Below, one piece after another: positions 49,189 through 59,979 of a stretch of DNA of 64,000 nt. Each line of letters starts with the position of its first letter. Position 1 is the first letter of the stretch. The notes under the pieces were generated by a model, which was not told the origin of the DNA, made no database searches, and saw only the letters and a program-made list of their open reading frames with translations. Both the position numbers and the translations under genes were made by a program. This DNA comes from Neospora caninum Liverpool (taxonomy: Eukaryota > Apicomplexa > Conoidasida > Eucoccidiorida > Sarcocystidae). The stretch spans positions 4,768,514 to 4,832,513 of the forward strand of contig NC_018396.1 of NCBI RefSeq assembly GCF_000208865.1. Direction: 5' to 3'.

Positions 49189-50088
49189 ACCCAAAACCCG
49201 AAGCGCAAACGCGAACACGGAGGAGAGAGAGAACCGAGAAGAACAGAGAGAAGAGAAGCGAGACAACAGACAGAGAACAAGGACAGAAGAGCGTTTTTCT
49301 ATCCTCATATGTTAATGCCGGATGGTAAATTTCCATCGTATCTAATTGGATTCATCTTCTTACAAGCCGAGGAGAGAACAGGGACAGAAGAGAGAGGAGA
49401 GAACAGGGAGAGATCAGTGAGAGAAGGGAGAGGGAGTTTTTGTGGGTTCTCTGGAATCAGCAGAGAGCGGCGATCGGCGTTTTGTCGAGACAGTGGAGAC
49501 AATGCGGAACACCAAGATTTCGCACGCAGCTATTTCAAAGGGAACCGCAGGGGAACGTGTGACTCTCAGTCGTGCGACGCAAAAAATCGAGGGTGGCACG
49601 GGCCGGTGTGCACACAATGTATTCATCGGCCAAAGTATACACACATGTATCTAATTACACATATCTATATATTTGTGTGTATGTGAATATAGGTGGAAAT
49701 ATGTGTGCATGCAATGGATTTGCGGGCGTAGATCCTGAGTGTGGCTGCATGCAGAGATGTCTCATCGTTTCAAGGTGAATGTGAACAGGACTGACATGAA
49801 TTTTTCGCCCTCTCCTGCATGCGCGGAGTGGACCGCATGCAGAGAAAAATCTGAATGCGCTGCGCAGAGAGTCGCGAGGCCCTCAGATGCTCGGAGTTTG
49901 CGGAAACGCACTAGCGATTAACGGAGGCAGAGAACGAGGATGCCACAAGGAAGGCAAAGCGCTAACCGGAAAGAGGAACATGTTGCAGGAGAAGGAAAGC
50001 GACTACAAAAACAGTTATACACTCACGGGCTCGTATATACACCTACTTCTATAATTTTCTATGTAGAATTCTAGACTCACATCTGTAA

Positions 50089-50123
<35 letters not shown>

Positions 50124-50852
50124 TCTGTACATCAGCGCGTTCTGGCGGTTCTGTATACACATATCTGCATGCAGATATCTACTTGTATCGTTATTGAACC
50201 CTGATCTGAGCTGAAAAAAAAATCGACTCCTACCAGAGCTCCAACGAAGACGAGGCCTCGCCCTTCTCGAGCCCACGCGGATTTCTCATTCGAAGCTTCT
50301 CTACCTGCTCAGTGAAAAATGTCCTCTGCCTTGAAAGCGACTCCCTCTGGCAAACAGTCATACTTTCTTATCCCCATCAATGCGCCTGTATTTTAATAGT
50401 CATATATATATATATATATATAAGAGTATATACAAATATATATATATATATGTATGTATGGGTGTGGTAACTTCTCGTTGGGGTTTCTGTTGCGTTTTGA
50501 AGCGGTGGCGTGGGCGTTCTCGCCGCGCCCGCGAGCGATGCTCCTTCCGCGTCGCGTGCTGGTCGTCGCCACGAAGCGTCGCCAGGAGTTGTCTGAAAGC
50601 TCCAGAAAAGATTCTCGTTCAGCGTTCGACAGAGACCATCGTTCGTTACCTCGCACAAGATGCTCAGAGATGATGTCGTCTTCACCTTCTTCTCTTCTTT
50701 TCTCTTTCCTCCGCCCCTCTTCAACGAAACCGCCTGTGTTCTTCGGTGCTCATCTCGCCCTCGTGCAGTTCTCTCTTTCCGAGCTTTCGTCTGCTGTTTC
50801 TTCTGCTTTCGACCGGGAGTGTATATCTTGTTGCTCTTGTCTCTCCGCCTTC
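49189..50852. other. Convergent intergenic region (RBR 3' end, NOM1 3' end)
   Basis: Both flanking genes end here, so it should hold two 3'UTRs. Contains (TA)n tracts at 50093-50118 and 50402-50422 and several TGCATGC motifs around 49700-50170. No gene supported. Confidence 0.55.
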
Positions 50853-52708
50853 TTACTCCTCAAAAGTGATGGTGTTTGGATCCTCCTCTTCGTATCGCTT
50901 CTGTTTCTTCATAAACCAAATGACGCGGTTGATCACTTCCTTGCGCAGCCCGCAAACGGGTGTACATACAGCCCCGGAGACTCGGCTGCACTTCCCTTTT
51001 CTCCCCGGTGTGCACTCTGCCACGAGGCTCGTTTTGCCTCCTTTCGTCTTCCCCTTGCGCGCTCCCTTTTTCGCCTCCGGTAGCAGGACGTCCTCCAAAA
51101 CGACAAGAAACGCTTCGCGAACATCGGGAAGAGCCGATAGCGAGAGGAAAGGCAGGAGGGGAGAAGACGGGGAAGGAGGCGCGGGCAGAGGGACGGATGC
51201 GAACGGAGGAGAACACAGAAGCTCCACGCACAGCTGCAAACGAATCAGGGAAAAGCAAAACACGAGGAAGAAGGTAACAGAAAGACAGAGACAGAGAACG
51301 AACGGCAACAACCTTGACAAGAAGGCCAACCCAATACAGAAGGCAAACCAGAGAAAAAGAGGGGACGAGAGAGAAAAAGGAATTGAGAAAGACCGGAAGC
51401 GCAAGGAAGAGAGACAAGGCTCGAGAGGAGATACGTCGAAGGCACGGGACTTCAATGTCGAAAAAGAGGCGACGGAAAGCGCAGAAAGAAAAGAGAAAAA
51501 GCAGGCCACCCTTCAAAAGCGATGGAAGACAGTCGAGACGTTGCGAGAAACGTTGGTCTCGGCGCGCGTACCTCTCGCAGGAAGAATCCGAGTTTCCCCG
51601 AGAGACCCATGTGGGCGTCTGCCTGGCCCTTCTCGCCTTCGAAACTGATGAAGCGTGTGACGCGGAGCTCAACGACGCCGATGCGAATCTGCAATTGCAT
51701 GCAGAAACACAGAGCGGAGACTCCAGAAGAAAGCATGCCTGAACAGTTCGTGCACGCGCCGCGCTGTGGGAAGCAGGAAAAAAGACGAAAACCACCCAGA
51801 AAGGCCTTTCGTATACGCGCGAAGCGCGAGAGCGAGGCAAGAGAAAAAGAGCGTAGCTCATGACGTCCTCTCTCCTCTTACGTCTGCCTCCTTATCCACA
51901 GTTCCAACCCGCAAAAACCCTGCCAACGAAGCGTCGCAGTCTCTCTCTTTCTCTCGCTGTTTCTCTTTCTCTGGTTCTCTCCTTCTCTTTCTCTCTCTCC
52001 CTCTCGCTTTCTGATTACATTCCTTTCTGGTCTTTCCGTGTCTCTTTGTCTGGCTTTCAGTCGCACCAGAAACGCCTCGAGCCTCGCGAGGTGAAGGAGG
52101 CGCCGCAAGGGGAATCCATGAGATGCCGAGTTCTGCGCCGCGACGCCCCGCTGCGTGACGCGTCTAAAGTTTTTCCCTTCTTTTTCGGGAAGGAGGAGAC
52201 AGGCGCACGGAGCGCGCTCGCGGATTCTACCCTCGCCTTTCGCTCCTCCGAGCGGCGGAAAAGGCGAGGGAAGAAGGTTCTCAGGCTTCGCCTCCTCATC
52301 TGACTGCCATGACGCACAGGAACACCGCGAACAGAGACGCGCGAGGACCAACGCGTAGAAGGGATTGAAGGCAGCCTGCTGCAAAGAAACGTGCAGCAGC
52401 ACTGCGACTGCCGTGGTGACCTACGGAAAGAAAAAACCGAAGATACGACATGGAAAGACCGCATTCATCGCCCGAATCTCCAGAGGGACATCCGCCTCTG
52501 CACGTCCGGGGCTGGTCCGTCTTAGACTCGGCTCGGAAAAAACAGAATTTTATACCCATATGCACATCGCTGTACACACATACATATATATATATATAAA
52601 TTTGTGTACACGTTTGAAGCGATGCGATTCTATCTATATGATTGAACCCACATATCAATCAATCAATCTATGTCTCTCTATCTATGTCTCTCTATCTAAC
52701 TATCTGTC

Positions 52709-52748
<40 letters not shown>

Positions 52749-55700
52749 TGTATCCCCTAGCACTGAAAACGTTTTCCTTTTGTGGCACCAGAGACTCTGC
52801 TAGAGAAAGGGAGACCTACGAAGTTCTTCTTTTGTTTGGTTTGCGGCACAATCTGGAGGAGGCGCTTGACAGCGTCGTTGGGCCCCTCCGCACTCATGAC
52901 AGCCAAAAAAATCTTCTTCTGTTCCTCCGAATGCAAACTGCGCGCAGAGCCCACACAAGCAACACACCAATACACATATAAATATCCATATATCTATTTT
53001 TATATATGCATACGTGCACATGTAAACACACATATAGGTATATATATATATATATATATATATGGGACAAAGAGAGGAAGAAACGCCTTGAAAGAGGTAC
53101 ACAGACAGCTCCAGTGGTACACACGGTACTCTGCTGCCGCCTGCCTCCCTCTACATGGCCACAGATGTGCATCGCTCTCTAAATAAATATATATATATAT
53201 ATATATATACATTTATATTTATTGATGTTTGTATATTTTTTCCATATTAATGTGGTTATATGCGGAGAGATGCATTTACGCTTCCATAACTCTGCCTATC
53301 CCGAGGAAAGAGAGGAGACACAAGAGGCACGCATGCACTGAAAAAAAACTCCCCCAAAATCACACTCAAGTGCCAATCCCCCAAAAGAGATGCATACATC
53401 TATGCACATGTATACGTAGAGAGAGAGGATAAAAGGGAAGGAAAGTCTGAGATGAATCGCATCTGCAAGTCGCCACACGCGCCTACGCGAAGCAGGGAGA
53501 GAAGAGAGAAACGGCACAAATCGAGAGGCGACATTTCGCAGAAACGGATTGCCCCTACCGCAGCTTTGTTGCGAGGTCCAGAAGAGCCTTCTCGTTCCCC
53601 GCAGTGCCTAAACAGGTTTTTCTTTCTTCGTCAACGCCGCCGAGAGTTTTGCGAGAGGACCCAACGGAACGAAGAGACGCAGAGACAGCCGCAAGCGACG
53701 GCGAAGACGCAGGAAGGCCTTGCTCGACTTCTTCCCACGAGGACGCATTGACGAGGACAGCCTTCCCGTCTCCTCCGCACTGGCGAAGCGGCGACTGCGC
53801 CAGAAAAGGGCTGGTCTGTAGCCAGCGGCTGCGGAGAAGAAAAGAAGAGCGACTCCAAAGCGAGCGAAAGTGAGCACCGAGCACGAAGAAGGAACCTGGA
53901 AACAACAGAGGGTACGCCCAGGCAAGGGTCGAGCGGCAAAAACCAGAGAGGAGACAGAAACAGAGCGACAAAAGAGAAAGGGAGAGAAAGGAGGGCGCGT
54001 GCGGAAGTGATGAAAACCCAGCAAGAGCAACACACAGAAAGACTGTGAGAGAGAGAAGTGAAACGGAGGGGCGGCCGCGCTGGAAACGAGAAATCACCAT
54101 TTTATCTTTTGGCTGCAGCCACCTTTGGGATCCGAACAGAACCACAGGCTCCGAAGAAAGAGGAAGATGAACAGACACCGAGTCAGGAGAAACCGAACCG
54201 AACCAACCAATCTGTCCAGACGGCAGTGCTCAACGAGAAAACCATCTATCGCTTTCTATATCTCTCTCTCTACGTCTCTCTCTCTCGATAACCTTCTCGC
54301 TGTATCTCTGTCTCTCTGCACCAGTCTGTGTCTGTATCTCTCCGTCTACCTCCATTTCGAGAAATATGCATGTGCATATGCACGAGTGGAAGAATATGTG
54401 CACGCAATCTGTATGGGGCTGTTTGGATAGGTGGGCCGAGAATCTCGAAGTCGAGACAAGTTTCTGTCGCTTACCGCATCGCTTCTTGCGAGGCCCGAGA
54501 AGCGAGATGAATCGTGCTGGCTTTGTTGTTCTTCAACTCCTCCAGTTCACGGACCAGATAGTGGAGGCGACCTATCGAGGAACAGCGACACAAAGCGAAC
54601 CGGTTGTTGCCCCAGAAAAAACTTGGAAGAAAGCCGCTGTAAAAAAGTGAGAGAGAACACCGCTTTTTAGCCGTCTCGCTTGTGTCGACCTGTGCTGGTT
54701 TTCTCGGTTTTTGCGTGCACAGCGAGGGGGAAGGCAACTGTTTCAATGGATTTCGAAACAGAGAGATCCCCGCGTGTCAAACGCCACGTTCCAGGATGCC
54801 GCGGTTCGCGCGTACTTCCCCTTCCATGCGCTCCTTTCTCTCGGCCCTCCAGAACGTTTGTGGCACGGGTCCTCCCGCCCTGCCTCTCGCGTCTCCTGGT
54901 TTGCAGCCCCGCCCGCCTTGATGCCTACGCTTTCGCCAGCTTCCAACTTGTCTCCCTCGAGCCTCACCTGTGGATCCTGCGCGCTCGCTTTCCCGTCTGT
55001 GGCGCATTTCCGCCTGGAAGTTTGTCGGCACACCAGCGAGGCGCGCTCTCTGCTCGTCTCGCGAAAGGTCGTCGAACTGCTGTTCTTGTTCGTGGCTCGG
55101 GTCCCTCGGCACCTCTTCGGAGCCTTCGCCGTCCCGCACGCGCTTCATCAGAAACGTCCAGGCTTCTTTGAACAGAGCGGGATTCTCGTTCCTCAGTTTT
55201 CCGCCCCCGAGACGAAGAACCAGCAGCAGGCACTCAACCTGAAACTCGGAAAGGTTGCCTTTTCTCGCGTCCTGGCCCGTCTCGCCCTTCGCACTGGTTT
55301 GTGGCGAAGACAGCCGCTGCAGGAGACCGAGGAAGACGTCCGGCCGGAAGACGTTGAAATCAAAGAGGAAGCAAAGCGCCATCAAAATGTGGCGGATGTA
55401 CAGCCCAACGGACGCTCCGCTCTCCTCGCGGGGCTCGGCCGAGGAGAGAGAAGCCGAGAGAGGAAAGAATTTGCGAAAGGCACGACCGAGCGCGGAGAGG
55501 AACTCGGGACAGAGACTGGCATCGAGGAGACAGCTCAGCCCGCAGCACACAGCGGTTTGCGTGGCGATGAGAGACGCCGTCGAAAATTTGCTTTCGACGA
55601 CGCTCTGCATGAGAAGCCGAACAACTGACGCGTTCACCTCCCGAAAAAACCAGACCTCTTGCTCGCGCCGCAACGCCCGCACGTCTCGGGGATTCAGAGG

Positions 55701-55811
55701 CGAGCTCGCCGAGGACGGCTGAGGGAGAGCACTGGAGAGAACCTGAAAAAACGAAAAAAAAGCCATCTCTCAGTCCTGCCGCACGACACCGGCATATGAA
55801 GCTGCCACATC

Positions 55812-55855
<44 letters not shown>

Positions 55856-58631
55856 ATTCAAGCTTGCATATCAATACGTGGGTGTGAATGAATTCGTACA
55901 CACAGACATAGCTCTCTATATAAGCATATGTATGTACATGCATGATTGCAACATTTATATATACATACATACAAGAATCTATATATATATATATATATGT
56001 GCAGACTAACGCATGGAAGGTCTGTCGGTTGTGATTTCCTTGCTGGGGAAAGACAAAAGATTGGGAGCTTCACGAGTCCAAACCCGAACCGACTCGCGTG
56101 TACACAGCGCTGGGGCGCGAGTCTACGGGCGCTTTTTTTGCCCCATCTGAGAACGTCTTGTCGCTTACTTGCGTCAGAGCAGCTTTAACGTCTGAGGAGA
56201 TCTGCTGAAGAATCACTTCGACATTTCCCTCAGAGACGCGATTGAAGGAGCCTCGAAGGCGCTGCGTGAGGCTTCGCCCTGCGTCGGTCGCCGTTTCTCG
56301 CGCCTTTCGAAGACACGACAGAGGAACTGAAGCAGACACCGACGCAGGCCGCTTGTTCTCGGGCGTATCGGGAGAAATCGGAGAGGTGCGAAGAGGCCGT
56401 CTCAGAGACTCATCAAAAGATTCCCCCGCGACCTGATCTCTGTCCTCCTCGGCATCGTCAGCTCCTCGCGCCACGTGTTTGTTCCGAAGGTGAGGAGGAA
56501 GATATTTCCCCGCAGAAGCTGCCGAAGGCGCCCCCGCTTTCACGTCCGAATTCTCTCGCGCCAAACGAGAACCGCCCATCGAAGTCTCATCGTCACCCTC
56601 TCCATTTTCATCTTCACCACGGCCTTCAACTTCCTCGTCATCTTCATCCAGTTCATCTGCTTCCTCGTCTTCATCTTTCGCATTTTCCTCTTCCTCGTCT
56701 TCATCTTCCGCATCTTCCTCCTCTTCGTCACCTTCCTCGTCTTCCTCTTCCTCATCTTCCTCTTCCTCGTCTTCCTCTTCCTCATCTTCCTCATCCTCGT
56801 CTTCTTCCTCGTCTTCCTCTTCTTCCTCTTCTTCGTCGCCTTCCTCGTCTTCTTCCTCGGCTTCATCGTTTTTGTTTTCTCCTGTGCGTGTCTTTGTGGC
56901 CTTCCCGCCGAGGATGTCGTCGAGCAGCGTTTGGAGGTCTTCGTCGAATCCATCGTCCAGGAGTTCTTTGGCCAGCTTCTTTTTCCCCTTTTCGCCGTCC
57001 TTCTGGCTCACCGCGCTGATCCCCAACTTCGCCTCTAGAAAGGCCAACTCGGCGTCCAGCTGACGCCCTGCAGCGTCGAGGGCGATGCGCCGTTCCTCCG
57101 CTTTCCGATCCTTCTCAGACGAGGACGAGGACGACACGGCAGGAAGAGACGCGTCGCCTTCCCTGCCTTGAGCCGCCCTGCCCCGTGCAAGAAGAACAGA
57201 CTGCACACTGCCGCGAACGTCGAGAGAAGACATCTTCTTCGCGGCAGAAGCAGACTCGCGTGCCGGTGGACGACTACTCGCTTCTTCAGACGACGCTTGG
57301 TGTACGCGGCGGAGAGTACGTACACCCGAGGCCGCGCGGGGGTCTTCCGGGACGCGGGCGTCGCCCGGCTCCGATTGGCGCCCAGAAAGCGCCGCTTTCT
57401 GTCTGTCGAGCTGTCGCTCGAGGAGCGCCTTTTGCCTCTCCAGTTTCCACAGTTGCTGCTGTTTCTGCTGCATCTGCTTCTTCTGGCGCCGCTCTTCGTG
57501 GCGACGTCGCTTGCGACTCAACACGGCCTTCTTCGACTTGTTCAAATCCTCCGCCAGCTCTTGTTCGTGCCCAAAACCACCTTCCTCCTCCCCGTTTTGA
57601 CTGGACCCGCCAAAGGACTTCCCGCTGGCCTCTCGGTCTTCATCGCTCGACACGTGTTCGTCGACGTCGCTCCCAGCTGAAGAACGGCAAGGCAGAAAAA
57701 CTTGGGCAGCGGAAATACTCGGGTTCCAGGGGGGCGAAGTGCAAAAGATCCCTGGCAAAGGAGGAATGAAGCTGATGCCGCCCGAAAAACAAAGAAACTC
57801 ACAAGAGCTATGCACGCACCTGCCTATGTATATCTATCTTGCCCCGAAACACGAGAGAGTCGAAAGAGGCACAGGAAAAACACGGGGACACACCAAAGGA
57901 GTCAGGTACACAGTCAATGGCCAGGAGCAGAGTACTGCATGCTGACGCTAGAAATGTGCACAGAGTCCTGGTGTACCTCCTGAAGTAAATCGAAGGCTGA
58001 AACCGACGGCACCCGTAGATCTACTGCTCGCATTTTTTATGACGTTATCCTATAGGTACCTACTGAATCAAAAATCTTCGGGCTGTAAGAATAGCAACCG
58101 CAAACTCGAGGGCCTACGAGGTAGATCCACCCCCTCGGGAGACTCCTAGGTTGGACACCGAAGCCCGCATTAGTTTTTCTGGGGAACAGATGCAGTGAGT
58201 TGGACGACAAATTCAGATCTGCGACGTCTTTGTTTACCGGAGAAACAGTCGAACGGATTCGGAACATGATTCAGAGGAGCCAACTGGTATACGGAGATGG
58301 ATTTACAGAGAGCGAAACAGATGCACGCGTTCAGACTTTTGAGCGGTTAGCCGGGATGCTTCCTTGAATGCATCTGCCCTATCTTTCTCTTTGACTAACC
58401 TTGTTCATCCTCATCGGGAAAGTTCGGCCGTGCTCCCCGGGCGCCTCTCGTTCTCTTCCAGTGCCCGTTGCCGTCTTCTTCTCTGCCTCGTCTCTTGCCG
58501 CGTCGTCCTCCGTCCATGCTCCCGCCCCGAGGAGCGAACAGAGAAGAAATATTCGAGGGCGAAAAGGACGGAAGAGAGGCTCGAGGCGCCGCCTCGGGCT
58601 TCTGCTGGGAATGCCGTCGACGAGCGCTCAT
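50853..58631 (-). CDS. NOM1: NOM1/Sgd1-type nucleolar MIF4G-MA3 protein
   Basis: Nine exons on the minus strand: 58631-58400, 57676-56169, 55742-55034, 54571-54475, 53828-53559, 52937-52820, 52420-52067, 51688-51572, 51233-50853; all phases agree, 1261 aa. Basic N-terminus, coiled Glu/Gln/Arg region, Glu/Asp tract at about 340-425 encoded by a GAGGA-rich microsatellite, then the family signature KYLPPHLRNK and RGSFNRVSEGNVE before a MIF4G domain (about 550-830; LVLRLGGGKLRNENP, then LVRELEELKNNK across the exon 3-4 join). MA3 follows (LATKLRLHSEEQKKIFLAVM, NPFYALVLARLC, LLHLARLEAFL-IRIGVVELRV). The family binds an eIF4A-like helicase and acts in 18S rRNA processing in the nucleolus. Exon 7 keeps a low-complexity insert of about 70 residues in MA3; an intron there is possible. 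Ends in FMKKQKRYEEEDPN. Exons 1 and 7-9 are the least certain. Confidence 0.85.
52712..52745 (+). repeat. (TA)n microsatellite in a NOM1 3' side
   Basis: About seventeen TA units in the intron between NOM1 exons 6 and 7. Other (TA)n tracts in NOM1 introns: 53040-53063, 53186-53208, 55814-55850. Confidence 0.9.
55814..55850 (+). repeat. (TA)n microsatellite in NOM1 intron 2
   Basis: About eighteen TA units, 70 bp upstream (in gene orientation) of the exon 3 acceptor; a further AT tract lies at 55979-55998. Confidence 0.9.
58200..58265 (+). repeat. Dispersed short element, copy 3 (in NOM1 intron 1)
   Basis: Shares TTGGACGA, ATTCAGATCT and GTCTTTGTTTACC in order with copies 1, 2 and 4, at lower identity. 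The GT-rich context around it (58030-58330) is unlike the rest of the intron and may be a longer insertion. Confidence 0.55.
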
Positions 58632-59979
58632 CGTGTCTCAGAGCAGAACAGAGACCCAGAAGATGTGACGTGAAGGAAAGAAAATGCAGATCGTTAAAGC
58701 ACGAAGAAGCAGATCAAGGCCTCTGTGTAGGACCATAGCGAACTGTGCGCCCGGTGGAACACGCGACGCGATTTCTCGAGCGAAGCTGGCCATGGACCTC
58801 CTCGCTCGAAGCGAGACAGGGAGCGGCCTCAGCCACCCGGAGCGCCAGGCAGAACGCAGAAAGGAAGAGGGACTTGAAAGAAAGACAGATACAGAAAGGC
58901 CACGAGAAAGGAAAGGGACGGTAGGGAGCAAAGGGTTTTGCTGACGGCGGTTCTGCCGCCGACTGAGCTCGAAACGGAGAAACCGGCGAACTCGAAAGAG
59001 AACGCAGCAGACACCTTGGACACGGAGTATGGACACGGGGAGGACAGTCGCTGTGTGGTGGACTCAATCAATTGCCAAAAGAAACCAGAAAGGAGACGCG
59101 AGGCGTCGAAAAACGAGTAACAATCGACGGCTGTCCACTCCAGCTTCGCATGCGCATGCCGGCGAGTCGTGGGGCCTCAGCGTGGAACGCAGGGGTCCTG
59201 GAAAAAGGCAGCAGCCCACGAGAAAACAAAAAGGAAAGGCTTCTCTAAAGACCGCAGAAGCCTCGCAAATAAGAGAAAAACCAAGAGAAAGGACGGGCGT
59301 TGTCTTTCCACGGCTGATTCAGCTGTGCTGGCGATCCTTGCCCGTGATGCAGCGTTTTTGCATGCAGCGGTCGGCTGTCAGCACGGTCTCTTTTCGCGCC
59401 TGGATCCGCCGCGGATTCTTTCCGCTCCGGAGAAGAAACTTTTGCACGGGAAACGCGACAGAAACTGCCAACCGCATTCAGTTTGCTCCGATTTTGCCCG
59501 ACTTCGGCCGCGCTTCCAGTTGGACGGTGCCTGCGGACAATCAGATGTACATACAGCTCGCTGCTGTGGAGTGTTTGGAGCCTCGCAAACAGATCGACGC
59601 CCGAGCGTTTTTTGGTTGTTTTCAAGGCAGGCTTGCCTCGGAGACCCAAACATAGTGCTTCGTGTCTCGTTTGTACTGCGGACAACGTCTCTTTCGCGAA
59701 CCTCCTTCGTTGCGAAGGTTTCTGGGCTACGGTGTCTGTACACTTTTCGGCAGTGCCACGCGTCGCCCTTCAAGACGCCAAGATACAGATCGCGCTTGAG
59801 CGAGAAGTTGCGCGTTTGTCGTCCGTTTCTTTCCTTTCTCTTAGCTGTCGTGACAGCCAGTTTGTTATTTGAGATCGAATCGGTGGCCAATTCACAGCCG
59901 GCGAGCTCAAAACGCGCCCTCCAGTTCTCTGGCTTCTCTCCAAGTTGACCTCGTTCGCCAACGAAAGGAACCAGCCAAA
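58632..59979. other. Divergent promoter region between NOM1 and the ferredoxin gene
   Basis: The two genes start head to head 1348 bp apart. One TGCATGC lies near 59358. Frames at 59169-59948 (+) and 59378-60028 (-) overlap each other and show no domain. No gene supported. Confidence 0.5.

Noticed and set aside
51452..51763. NOM1 exon starting at 51763 with a FRHAFFWSL reading
   Set aside because: Would need a frame that stops soon after and overlaps the acceptor tract of exon 8 (51688), whose reading aligns with the MA3 family without gaps.
56475..57038. Plus-strand frame rich in Phe, Leu, Ile and Val that looks like a membrane protein
   Set aside because: Antisense shadow of the NOM1 acidic tract; the GAG/GAA repeats read as hydrophobic codons on the other strand.
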